Source: an uncultured Lachnospiraceae bacterium (lineage in GTDB: Bacteria; Bacillota; Clostridia; Lachnospirales; Lachnospiraceae). Taken from it: DNA of 24,675 nucleotides. Below, in pieces: positions 7,878 to 16,482 of the stretch (position 1 is its first letter; every line of letters starts with the position of its first letter). A model generated the notes under the pieces. It had not been told where the DNA came from. It saw only the letters and a list, made by a program, of their open reading frames with translations, and ran no database searches. Made by a program: the position numbers and the translations under genes. The DNA lies in NCBI GenBank assembly GCA_910585255.1, contig CAJUEI010000028.1, positions 1 through 24,675 of the forward strand. Reading direction: 5' to 3'.

Positions 7878-8387
7878 TCATTCAATTTCCCCAAATCGCT
7901 CCAGCAAAGCAACTATATTTGCACTTTTTTCTTCTTTATAGACTTCATCCAATTCCGATCTGCGAACCACCAGCCGTTCATATAGCTCCTCCACTCCTCC
8001 ACGCACATAATCATGAAATAATTTATGATACCGCTGAAACTCTTCTATCGTTTCTGGCTCTCGAAAGGCAAGATTGACACAACTTTTATAATCCTTTTCA
8101 TCCGTATACTCCAACATTAAAATCATCTGCATAATAAATTCCAACTTATCTCGTTCCCTTAAAATCTGCTCAGGAAATACACTTTTTGTATCTCCATCTG
8201 AATTATCTGCCTCTGCCTTTCGATTTAATCGAAATCCAATAATTGGTGCAAGAATATATAAATCAATTAACCGCCTAAAATAACTATTTTTACTGTCATT
8301 CAATACCCATAGTTCCCCTGCCATACGTGCATGTTTTCCAGTAAACTGAAATTCCTTACGAAAATACTCCATTTTCTGTTCTGCCAT
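7878..8387 (-). CDS. 169-residue protein of a DNA-sulfur-modification-like operon; family not recognised
   Basis: This is the last gene of the seven-gene leftward operon, 79 bases after the dndD-like gene, with an excellent ribosome binding site (AAAGGAGG, 6 bases before the ATG). The product is charged and mostly helical in appearance. It has an aromatic N-terminal block (EYFRKEFQFTGKHARMAGEL), a hydrophobic patch (RRLIDLYILAPIIGFRLNRK, about 39-58), and a C-terminal helical part rich in Glu and Arg. No signal peptide, transmembrane helix or nuclease motif is seen. In classical dnd clusters the gene after dndD is dndE, which encodes a DNA-binding helical protein of about 110 residues. This protein sits in that position but is longer and I cannot recognise DndE motifs. 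A DndE analogue or an adaptor for the DndD-like ATPase is an inference from position only. Confidence 0.85.
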   Translation of the reverse strand: MAEQKMEYFRKEFQFTGKHARMAGELWVLNDSKNSYFRRLIDLYILAPIIGFRLNRKAEADNSDGDTKSVFPEQILRERDKLEFIMQMILMLEYTDEKDYKSCVNLAFREPETIEEFQRYHKLFHDYVRGGVEELYERLVVRRSELDEVYKEEKSANIVALLERFGEIE

Positions 8388-8466
8388 TTCTTTGCCTCCT
8401 TTTATTCTATACTATGTTCCTCCTTTATCACTCAACATACTCCCCTAACAATACAAATGCTTCCTT

Positions 8467-10488
8467 CTAATTTCTGCATTTTTTTAATAATGCTGATTTT
8501 GCTTCCCTCTCCTTTTCAATTCGATATCGGCTTCCAACATAATCATCCAGCTTTGTATATTCCCAATCCTTTTCCAACATAAAAATAATCACCTGATCTG
8601 CAATTTTAGGCAGTACCTTTGCAATCAATTCAATATTTTCTGCCCCAAGTTTCGAAAATGGTCCATCTAATACAATCGGCAGTGTTTCTGGTTCTAATTC
8701 TATACCATCATTTTGAGAATCCTGTTGTTTTCTTTTTTTCTCTGCATTGTATTCCATAATCGTAGTAATAAAAGCAAAATTACGTGCGATTTTCTCTCCC
8801 TCTGAAAGATTCTTTTCCTCCATATATCCATGATCTGTCTGATACATCATCTTAATATTATACTTTTCATCCAATAAAATCTTTTTATCTTTTGCATTAA
8901 ACATCTGATAAAAATTTTTTTGTATTCTATTGTTTAACTCCTGAAATACTTCCTTTTCTTTCTTTTTATAGTCACTTGCTATCTTCTGATAAAGCTGTTT
9001 CCCAATCTCTACTCGAAGTTTCCACTTTTTATTTTCTGCATTTTTTAATTCAAGAGAAGCCAACTCCTTTTCCCGGCGTTCAATCCTTATCTTTAAATCC
9101 TCAATTTTTCCTTCATGTATCCCTTGAGAATGAATATAACTATTCCTCTGTGTTTCTAACCGCTTCTGTTCTTCACGCTTTTCACCAAAATCATAATTTC
9201 CATCCAATTTTCTGCCAAGCTCAACATACTGATTATAAGTCTTCTCCAAACTCTCCTGATCTTTGCTAATCTCCAAAGCCAGCTCCTCCATTCTCTCCCG
9301 CACACCTTCCCCCTGCCGTTTCCATTGATTAGCAATTTTTTCAAAATCATTTAAAAGCAGCCCGATAGAAGCCGGAGGCAAAAAATTTCTCTGTTTCATC
9401 AAATGCCGATAAGCCTCTGACTGATCTGAAATTTTTGTCCCACAGATACACTCTCCCTTTTGAATTAAAAAATCTATTGTTGCCTGCTTCATATAAGGAA
9501 TATCCTTCTGCTCCATATCTGCTGCCTTCATAATTGCAACACTTCTGCGGATCATAGGCATTGCACAATAAGTAAAAATATTGTCACTAAAATAATTTAA
9601 AAGGTTTTTATATCCGCTCTCTATATTCCGCTGTTTTGCCGCACAAAGCTGCTCCAATCCCTTATAATTTTTCTGCATAGCCTCTGTTGATTCATTATTT
9701 AATAAATATTCTTCAATTGCCCGAATTTCATTTTCATAATACTCAATATTTCGTTTATCGGTTTCCAATTTTTCCTTATAGGTATCCATCAATACCATAT
9801 CTTTATCAATATCTGCTCGAATACTGTCATAAATCGCTCCTCCCCCTTTGATTTTAGCTTTCATCTTCTCAATCGCCGAATTTTTCCCCATTCCCTGAAG
9901 ATGAAGCATCGCCTTTTCAGCCGAAGATAACCCCGTTAATTTATGAACCGATTCTCTAATATTTTCCTTAATTCCAGCCATATTTCCCACATTCCACTTT
10001 TCCCCGTCAAATAAAAAATACCCCGATAAATCCTTTGGAAACATTTCCTGAATCACAGATTCCATTTCCTCCTCTGGAATATCTTTTGATATACCGCATT
10101 TTTCCGAAAAACTTAAACTCTTTTTTCGATAACTCTCCATTAATACATTAGTGGGATATTTTCGAATATATGCAATCTCCCGATGAATCTGATACCGTTT
10201 TTCATCATTCAAAATTATAATTTCTACAAAAACAGACTCTCTTGCATTACTGTCCATTGCCAATACCACGTCACTATTAAGAAGCTGGTAATCCCCTTTT
10301 GCCTTCCCATTCTCAATCTGAATCTCCCCATACAATCCAAAGCGAAATGCCTGTGCTATCGTTGTCTTCCCCACAGTATTATCCCCTAATACAACGGTTA
10401 CATTTTTCTCCTCATCACAGCTAAATACCAGCTCATTTCTCCCTTTATACCGCATAAAATTATGCAGAATCAATTGTTCAAACTTCAT
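8467..10488 (-). CDS. dndD: DndD-like SMC/Rad50-type ATPase (DNA sulfur modification)
   Basis: A 673-residue protein of the DndD family, the SMC-like ATPase of DNA phosphorothioation systems, thought to act on DNA structure during sulfur insertion. The N-terminus (KFEQLILHNFMRYKG) and the motif YFLFDGEK (157-164) are typical of DndD. Walker A is GDNTVGKTT (35-43). Two long coiled-coil arms (about 195-290 and 380-530) flank a hinge with ECICG (Cys347/Cys349), a reduced form of a Rad50-type zinc hook. The ABC signature is LSEGE (561-565) and Walker B is LPIVLDGPF (about 603-611). The start was chosen at the ATG 10488, with GGAGG five bases upstream; starts further upstream would run into the preceding small gene. 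It begins 13 bases after that gene. The DndD label is firm at family level; orthology to a characterised member is not proven. Confidence 0.9.
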   Translation of the reverse strand: MKFEQLILHNFMRYKGRNELVFSCDEEKNVTVVLGDNTVGKTTIAQAFRFGLYGEIQIENGKAKGDYQLLNSDVVLAMDSNARESVFVEIIILNDEKRYQIHREIAYIRKYPTNVLMESYRKKSLSFSEKCGISKDIPEEEMESVIQEMFPKDLSGYFLFDGEKWNVGNMAGIKENIRESVHKLTGLSSAEKAMLHLQGMGKNSAIEKMKAKIKGGGAIYDSIRADIDKDMVLMDTYKEKLETDKRNIEYYENEIRAIEEYLLNNESTEAMQKNYKGLEQLCAAKQRNIESGYKNLLNYFSDNIFTYCAMPMIRRSVAIMKAADMEQKDIPYMKQATIDFLIQKGECICGTKISDQSEAYRHLMKQRNFLPPASIGLLLNDFEKIANQWKRQGEGVRERMEELALEISKDQESLEKTYNQYVELGRKLDGNYDFGEKREEQKRLETQRNSYIHSQGIHEGKIEDLKIRIERREKELASLELKNAENKKWKLRVEIGKQLYQKIASDYKKKEKEVFQELNNRIQKNFYQMFNAKDKKILLDEKYNIKMMYQTDHGYMEEKNLSEGEKIARNFAFITTIMEYNAEKKRKQQDSQNDGIELEPETLPIVLDGPFSKLGAENIELIAKVLPKIADQVIIFMLEKDWEYTKLDDYVGSRYRIEKEREAKSALLKKCRN

Positions 10489-10501
10489 CATACCCTCCTT
10501 T

Positions 10502-10654
10502 TCAGTATCGCTGATTGGCATATGCAATAATTGTTTTTGCAATATCCTCCGCCATTTTTCCGTCATCTTTTGCTTTTGTCCTTAAATTCTTCCGCTCCAT
10601 CTGCAGCACCTCCATCATCAAAAGCTGCAGTCTCTTTTCTGACAGTTTTTCCAT
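10502..10654 (-). CDS. 50-residue protein between cysteine desulfurase and dndD-like genes
   Basis: A short ORF (begins MEKLSEKRLQLL, ends AYANQRY) has a convincing ribosome binding site, GGGAGG six bases before the ATG. It fills the gap exactly: 43 bases after the desulfurase stop and 13 bases before the dndD-like start, whose own ribosome binding site overlaps its end. The composition is highly charged and compatible with two amphipathic helices. No known family is recognised. Its tight packing in the operon argues that it is real; a small subunit or regulator of the complex is a guess. It would be missed by gene callers with a 60-codon cut-off. Confidence 0.78.
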   Translation of the reverse strand: MEKLSEKRLQLLMMEVLQMERKNLRTKAKDDGKMAEDIAKTIIAYANQRY

Positions 10655-10697
10655 CTCTTTCCTCCCTTCTAATCATGCACACTATCGAAACTCGCTG

Positions 10698-11864
10698 TTA
10701 TCTCTTTGCCAAATCCTGTACTGCTTTTACTAATGCTTCCACATCTTCCATACTGCTTTTCCATCCGACACTGACCCGCACCGTTCCTCCATACTTCTCT
10801 TCTCCCAGCCACGGATGTATCAAAGCTGCACAGTGATACCCGCATCGGACAGCAATTTTATAGTCCTCGTCCAATAGCAGTCCCACTTCTTCCGAACGAT
10901 ATTCCTCCATCCAAAAGGATACTATCCCTATCTGTTTTCCCTTATCCATCCGGCAAAACATTACACCGTCTATCTTTTCTAACTCTTCTAACAGCCTTTC
11001 TGTCAATTCTTTTTCCTTTTTCCATAAAATTTCCCGATTTGCCCGAACCCATCTGATCCCCTCCAAGCACCCGGCAATCGCTCCAATATTGGGACTGGCA
11101 AACTCATATCTTCCCGGCATCTTTTCCGGCATCTCTAAATTTCTAGAATCACTTCCAGTTCCGCCGGTCAAAACAATCTGAAGCGGATAATCGGATTCTG
11201 CAACAAAGCCTCCTATCCCAAACGGTCCATATAGGTTCTTATGTCCGGCAAAAACAAGAAAATCAATTTTCATCTCTTTTATATCAATGGGCAGCAGTCC
11301 GATTGACTGTGCTGCATCCACTACTACCAATGCTCCATACCTCTTTGCAAGCCGGGCAATTTCTTCTATCGGCAAAATATATCCTGTTACATTACTGATA
11401 TGTGTAATACAGACACAACATGGTCTCTGAACGGAAAACCGATAAGAAAGTGCCTCCAGATCGATCTCCAAATTTTCTTTTAAAGGCATCTGTACAATCT
11501 GAATTTCCACCTTTTTTTGAATATCATATAGGGTTCGGATTACTGCATTATGCTCATATGGTGAGAGATAGACGGTATCTCCCATCCTCCAGTCAATTCC
11601 TCTTAAAATCTGATTGAAAGCAATACTAGCCGATGGAGAAATTATCACATTAGAAGCATCTGACGCACAAACCAGATTCGCTAGTTCCTCTCTTGTTTGA
11701 TCTATAATCTGTGCTGCTTCCCTTGCTGTCCGATAAGCCCCACGCCCTGTATTAACCGCAAGCATCCGATTTACCCTATCCATCTCTCTTAGTACTGACT
11801 CCGGTTTGGGAAATGCAGTGGCTGCATAATCCATATATCGCATCTCATCTTCCCTTTTATTCAT
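10698..11864 (-). CDS. Cysteine desulfurase, SufS/NifS-like (DndA/SspA role)
   Basis: A 388-residue class V aminotransferase-fold enzyme that takes sulfur from L-cysteine as an enzyme persulfide. PLP-binding features are visible: EHNA with His105, the VVDAAQS block with Asp183, and the Schiff-base lysine Lys209 in FAGHKNLYGP. The active-site cysteine is Cys345 in RCGYHCAALIH, the short-loop SufS-type context (RxGxHCA). The start at 11864 overlaps the end of the preceding ATPase gene by 8 bases; an internal ATG eight codons in (MRYMDY) is also possible. In Dnd and Ssp systems such an enzyme (DndA or SspA) supplies sulfur to the PAPS-reductase-like protein for DNA phosphorothioation. Its place inside this operon supports that role. 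A general Fe-S assembly function is less likely because no scaffold gene is nearby. Confidence 0.93.
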   Translation of the reverse strand: MNKREDEMRYMDYAATAFPKPESVLREMDRVNRMLAVNTGRGAYRTAREAAQIIDQTREELANLVCASDASNVIISPSASIAFNQILRGIDWRMGDTVYLSPYEHNAVIRTLYDIQKKVEIQIVQMPLKENLEIDLEALSYRFSVQRPCCVCITHISNVTGYILPIEEIARLAKRYGALVVVDAAQSIGLLPIDIKEMKIDFLVFAGHKNLYGPFGIGGFVAESDYPLQIVLTGGTGSDSRNLEMPEKMPGRYEFASPNIGAIAGCLEGIRWVRANREILWKKEKELTERLLEELEKIDGVMFCRMDKGKQIGIVSFWMEEYRSEEVGLLLDEDYKIAVRCGYHCAALIHPWLGEEKYGGTVRVSVGWKSSMEDVEALVKAVQDLAKR

Positions 11865-14800
11865 CCCTTCTAACTCCTCTAAAACAATCTGTTTTTGTAT
11901 CGATTAGATTTTTTAACACATCTGCCAATACGGCTACCTTCTGCTCTAATTCTACCGATTCCCCAACCTCTTCCATTAAATCCATTAGACTATTTCGAAA
12001 AAAATAGGTATTAAGTTCTTCTATCTGCTGGGTATAATATTTCTCAATCACGGTTCCATACGAATCTTCCAAAAGAATCCTTCCTCTTCTTCCTTCTTCT
12101 CTTTTTCTCTCTTCTAACTTATCTTCCACTTCCCGCTTAATCTGTTCCAATCTTTCAAGCAGTTCCTCTAGCGATCCGTCCTTCCAGTCTTCCACAAACA
12201 AATCCAATACGACTTTACTAATTCGAGATACCAACTCTTGTTCATTATGAGTTGTAATTTCCCAAATATCATTTAAAAAAGAGTTTGCTATACTGCTGTA
12301 TAAATTTTGTTCTGCTTTTTCTCTCTGCTTTTCATACCAAAACTTTAGTCCCTGAGCCAAATCTTCCGTTTCTCTGCAGTAAAATATCTCCTTTATTCTA
12401 TCTGCAGCTCTCTTCTTTACCTGTTCGATATGTCTGTCCAATATCTGCTTCCAAAAAGCAATTTTCTCAAATACAATCAAAAAAGAATTCTCCTCTGCCT
12501 GACAAATCTGCGGCAACTTCAAAAATAAAGCTTCCCAAGGGTTGATCTCCTGCCTTTGGAATAACTTTCGAAACTCGCATATTTTTTGAAATTCCTGCTC
12601 TGTTACTCCCTCAGCCGGCTGATTAGACAGCAGTGTATATTGAGGAAGAGAACGAATCCAGCGAGAGATCGCCTCGGTAATTCTTCGGTTCAAATCCCTG
12701 TCTCCTCCTCCTTTGGTTTCATACTTTTGAAATAATTCCATCAAATTTCTCTGATACTCAGTCTTCTCTGCGGTTCCCTCCTCCGTACAAAGTTCATATT
12801 CTGAAGGGGTTTCATTTATCTGATCCAATGTCTCCATACAAAAAGGAACTTCTATCTGCTTCCGATAGATCACAACCATCCCCTGAAATTGTACCAAACA
12901 ATAGGCAAGATAGATCGGTATCGTCCCTCGTCTCATACCAACCGCCTCTCCCTGAAGTACTCGATACAATTCTAAAAAACTGCACTTTTTCTGCTCCGCC
13001 CTCTTTATAAATCGTTCTATCTGATCTAACACCTGCAAAAAAGCTGTTGTCTGCTTCTGCTCTCCTCCAAGCAGCCCCGTATGCCATAGAGTAGCACGAA
13101 ATATTGTAGCCTCCGGGCTGGTTCCGGTTTCAAATATATGTAAATCCTCTTGTTTCAGCAGTTTTTCCACAATATGATTTCTTGCCCTTCGAATCGGAGC
13201 AGAAATATGATTTCGGTTAATCAGCTCCTGATTAATAATCGGTGTCTGATTATAATACTCTTCTAATATCTGACTTAATATTCGATTATATTGTATCTGT
13301 GTAATTCCCTGATAACAAATCGGTTCCTTATAAACAGAATCTTTCTCTTTTCTTTTATAGACATATAACATACTGTTTCCTAATTCAAAGTGATACTTCT
13401 TTTGCAGCAGCTGATTTAATTCATAAAAAGCATCCTCCTGCGAAAGGAATAATTCCTGCTGCATCACCTGATTCTGTTCTAAAAACTCTTCTTTTTGCAA
13501 TAAATATTCAATGGCGGCAATCCGGCGAAACAATTCTGTCTTTTCCCATCCCGCCAATGGCTGAATTACCGCAATTCGGCTGTCTTTTAATTCTTCTAAT
13601 TTTTGTTTTATTGCTTCTGTATGGCTCTCTCGTTCCTCTTCTAATAATAAAAGCAAAACCTTTCCATCTGCAAAATTATCCTGAAATAAATACTCTGTTT
13701 TTTCTAATTCCAAAAAATCCTTTTCCTGCATAAACTGATATTGAAAAAATCTTGTCATTGCAAAGTTTTGATTATATTGTTTTGGAATCTCATAGTCCAT
13801 TCCACTATATTTCTGCAGTGCTTCTGTAATGGAAAGATTGGAAAAATACAGCTGTTCTATCTTCTGAATCTCTTCCTCTAAATCTACCCCAATATTTTGT
13901 TTAAAATCATATGCTGCGGTTTTTACCCGAAAACAAAGCAGCTGCTTTTGCAGCAAACGCTCTTTTGCCTCCTGATATACCTCCTGCGGCAAATACGCAC
14001 CCAGTCGAATCATTTTGTCGTTTCCGCTTACTTCCTCTGGCATATGCAGCATACGGATCAATGCCAGCGTTTTTATAATTCGCCTCTCTGTTATATCCTC
14101 TGTCTGATTTAAAGCAAAGTCTGCCTTTAACCACTCCTGATGAACCGCAATATAGGCAGTCTCCTTTCGAAACAGAGAGGAAAAATAGTCATAGATTTCT
14201 GGCAGTCCAATCAGCCAGTCCTCTTCTTCCTTTCGATTCTGTATAATCCAAACTAAACTATAGGGTTCTTCTTTTGATAAAAATGTAAATAAAGTCCTCT
14301 CATTCTGTGCTACCTTCTCACTAATCGAAAGCAAAAAATATGCCGCAAGCGGTGTTAAAGGAAAGCATCCCTCTACTATAATTTTCTGAAATTCATCTTT
14401 TGAAAAAGCTGCGGAAAATCCTGCTGTCTGATAAAATTCTTCTATAAATTCCGTACACTTTTTTGAATCCTTCCAATATTCCTGATAAAGCCCTTTCTTT
14501 TTCTTAATCGCATAAGAAATCAATTCATAATTGTTCTTAATTGATGTTAGAAAAAAGACTTCCGTCATACGTCCTTCCACTCCGGTAAAAGAATTTAAAA
14601 CCGCAGCAGGCAGAGAAGTGCCATACTCCTTTATACTTTTATGTGCTACAAATGTAAGATAAAGCTGTCTTTCTTTTGAGCTGTTTGCCAGTTCGCACAT
14701 TTCCTGCAAAATCTTCATATCACCGGAAATCGTCTCCGGCTGGTGGTTTTCTATATATTTGCTGAATTCGTCAAAAATCAAATACATCCCTGTATACCCA

Positions 14801-15522
14801 TACTGACTGCACAAAACATCATTTACAGACTGATAAATCACAAATGCACTCATATTGATCATCGGCTGAAATACTCCGCCGGAAGTCAATTTGGGATAGA
14901 GTCGGACAAATCGTTCATAACTCTTTTTATCATACTGAGAAAGCTGCCGTATCAGCTTCTTTCCCTCTTCTCCCTCCTGTACCAAAAGCTCTTCTAACTT
15001 CTGATAGGTATCTGGGTAATGCTCCTGCCAGCTTTCAATTACCGTAACTGCCTCACTAAAATAGGTATGGGGCACCAGATTTTCAAGTCCTTCCCGTACA
15101 AGTGCTTCATGCAAAGCCAGCAGAAATCCCCGATTGAGATCCTCTTGTACATGGGTCACTAAAACAGGCAGAAACCGTTTCTTTTCTACAAGAATCGTTT
15201 CCATCTTTTCTGCAAGTTCTGACTTTCCTATGCGGACTCGCCCACACAATAGCTCTGCTGCCTCCTGACACTCCTCTATACCACGCAGCAGAGTAAGCAG
15301 CACCAACAATAAATGGGATTTTCCCTTTCCATAAGGTCCGATTAATATCGTTGAATATACTTTCTTTTTTCCTATTATACAGTCCAGATAATAGTCTAGT
15401 ACCTCTAAAGAAGAACGTGTCGGAATATAAGTATCTACTTTTTCCATATGGTTTATATCTAACGAAAGATTAATCGAATTCTGAAACTTATCGTTTCTCT
15501 CAATTCCTTCCTGTAATCTCAT
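11857..15522 (-). CDS. Large P-loop ATPase (1221 residues), BrxC/PglY-like in layout
   Basis: A very large cytoplasmic protein with a single N-terminal ATPase domain. Walker A is GPYGKGKSH (62-70), Walker B is MYLIFDEFSKYIE with Asp251/Glu252, and a possible sensor region TFVAHKSIKEY lies at 290-300. The remaining ~900 residues are helical, Glu/Gln/Leu-rich, and match nothing I can name. Size and layout recall the BrxC/PglY ATPases of BREX and the large ATPases of other DNA-modification defence systems, but no PglZ or BREX methyltransferase is nearby. The start is firm: AAGGGGG lies upstream and the gene begins two bases after the DUF4007 stop, so the two are translationally coupled. A role in DNA scanning, remodelling or effector activation within this sulfur-related system is inferred from context. 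Confidence 0.85.
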   Translation of the reverse strand: MRLQEGIERNDKFQNSINLSLDINHMEKVDTYIPTRSSLEVLDYYLDCIIGKKKVYSTILIGPYGKGKSHLLLVLLTLLRGIEECQEAAELLCGRVRIGKSELAEKMETILVEKKRFLPVLVTHVQEDLNRGFLLALHEALVREGLENLVPHTYFSEAVTVIESWQEHYPDTYQKLEELLVQEGEEGKKLIRQLSQYDKKSYERFVRLYPKLTSGGVFQPMINMSAFVIYQSVNDVLCSQYGYTGMYLIFDEFSKYIENHQPETISGDMKILQEMCELANSSKERQLYLTFVAHKSIKEYGTSLPAAVLNSFTGVEGRMTEVFFLTSIKNNYELISYAIKKKKGLYQEYWKDSKKCTEFIEEFYQTAGFSAAFSKDEFQKIIVEGCFPLTPLAAYFLLSISEKVAQNERTLFTFLSKEEPYSLVWIIQNRKEEEDWLIGLPEIYDYFSSLFRKETAYIAVHQEWLKADFALNQTEDITERRIIKTLALIRMLHMPEEVSGNDKMIRLGAYLPQEVYQEAKERLLQKQLLCFRVKTAAYDFKQNIGVDLEEEIQKIEQLYFSNLSITEALQKYSGMDYEIPKQYNQNFAMTRFFQYQFMQEKDFLELEKTEYLFQDNFADGKVLLLLLEEERESHTEAIKQKLEELKDSRIAVIQPLAGWEKTELFRRIAAIEYLLQKEEFLEQNQVMQQELFLSQEDAFYELNQLLQKKYHFELGNSMLYVYKRKEKDSVYKEPICYQGITQIQYNRILSQILEEYYNQTPIINQELINRNHISAPIRRARNHIVEKLLKQEDLHIFETGTSPEATIFRATLWHTGLLGGEQKQTTAFLQVLDQIERFIKRAEQKKCSFLELYRVLQGEAVGMRRGTIPIYLAYCLVQFQGMVVIYRKQIEVPFCMETLDQINETPSEYELCTEEGTAEKTEYQRNLMELFQKYETKGGGDRDLNRRITEAISRWIRSLPQYTLLSNQPAEGVTEQEFQKICEFRKLFQRQEINPWEALFLKLPQICQAEENSFLIVFEKIAFWKQILDRHIEQVKKRAADRIKEIFYCRETEDLAQGLKFWYEKQREKAEQNLYSSIANSFLNDIWEITTHNEQELVSRISKVVLDLFVEDWKDGSLEELLERLEQIKREVEDKLEERKREEGRRGRILLEDSYGTVIEKYYTQQIEELNTYFFRNSLMDLMEEVGESVELEQKVAVLADVLKNLIDTKTDCFRGVRRDE

Positions 15523-15524
15523 CT

Positions 15525-16445
15525 CTATAGTCCCCCTTGTCTCTCTCTGTCCTTGTAATAGTCTTGTGCAATCTGTAAAATATCCAAATATTCCGCCTTT
15601 AAATAAACCATATCCAATCCAGCTGTCCGATTGATATCTAAATATTCCCCTGCCGAAAGTTCATCCAAATAAAGATAAAATGCCGTTCGGCTTAAATGCA
15701 GCAATTTCCCTGGTCCATTTTCCCGATACAATAGATCCTCCATACTAATTCCAATCCGTCCTTGTTCTGAAATCACTCTCTTTTTTTCTCTGTCTCTCTG
15801 ATAAAATAAGATATTGATCAAAACAATAAGTGGAGAAAGCCGATTCCAATCCGGCTGCTGTCTTCGATATTTTTTCTGTTCCGCTTGAAGCAGCCCCAAT
15901 ACAGAAAATGGTGACACGGACTTCTCTTCTGGATCATCCTTAATCCCTTTTTGCCGAATATACATATTTAATAAAACGGTACTGTCTGCCTCTAAAGATC
16001 GCTCCGAATACCTGCCCTCCCCATAGTAAAGATTCATTGCCTGCCGCATAAAGCGAAACAATTCTTCTTTAGAAAACTCTTCTGCAGCTACTTTATTAAA
16101 AAACAAATACCATGCCGTTGCATCCTCTCTATGAAAGATCAGTTCCAAGTGCAGCAGCCAAATCGTAAAAATATCTTCAAAATAACTGTCCCACTCTAAA
16201 ATTAAACTTCCCAGCTCTGTCAGATAAGTTCCCTTTTTTGCAGCTTCCCGTGTCAGCCCCAATACCTTCAGCCAGTATCGAATCGCTTTTGCCATATTGC
16301 TTCCAACTCCCAATGCATCTGCTCCCATATACTCCGAAAAGACATAGGGATTCTCCGCAACAGCCGTAATTCCTTTGTGCAGCCATCCCTCCCGCACCAT
16401 AAAACTTTCATGTCCTTTCAGCCGAATTTTTTTCTGCTTTTCCAT
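15525..16445 (-). CDS. DUF4007 family protein
   Basis: A 306-residue protein whose N-terminus (RLKGHESFMVREGWLHKG, then NPYVFSEYMGADALGVGSNM and AIRYWLKVLGL) has the hallmarks of DUF4007, a family I associate with PAPS-reductase-containing defence clusters. The rest is helical; the LLHLSRTAFYLYLDEL and DINRTAGLDMVYL region near the C-terminus could be a winged-helix DNA-binding fold, which is an inference. The start was moved to the ATG at 16445, where AAAGGGG precedes it by six bases; the reading frame extends 11 codons further upstream without a ribosome binding site. It follows the PAPS-reductase-like gene by 37 bases and abuts the large ATPase gene. The molecular function of DUF4007 is unknown to me. 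Confidence 0.85.
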   Translation of the reverse strand: MEKQKKIRLKGHESFMVREGWLHKGITAVAENPYVFSEYMGADALGVGSNMAKAIRYWLKVLGLTREAAKKGTYLTELGSLILEWDSYFEDIFTIWLLHLELIFHREDATAWYLFFNKVAAEEFSKEELFRFMRQAMNLYYGEGRYSERSLEADSTVLLNMYIRQKGIKDDPEEKSVSPFSVLGLLQAEQKKYRRQQPDWNRLSPLIVLINILFYQRDREKKRVISEQGRIGISMEDLLYRENGPGKLLHLSRTAFYLYLDELSAGEYLDINRTAGLDMVYLKAEYLDILQIAQDYYKDRERQGGL

Positions 16446-16482
16446 TCCATTCCCCTTTCTATTTATTTCTCTCTCCAATTTT

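Noticed and set aside
10491..10566. Upstream start for the dndD-like gene, adding 25-26 residues
   Set aside because: GGAGG sits five bases before the ATG at 10488, and the upstream extension overlaps the 50-residue gene in another frame.
11857..15522. Calling the region a BREX system because of the large BrxC-like ATPase
   Set aside because: No PglZ, PglX/BrxX methyltransferase or BrxL is present, and the neighbours are sulfur-transfer genes and DndD.
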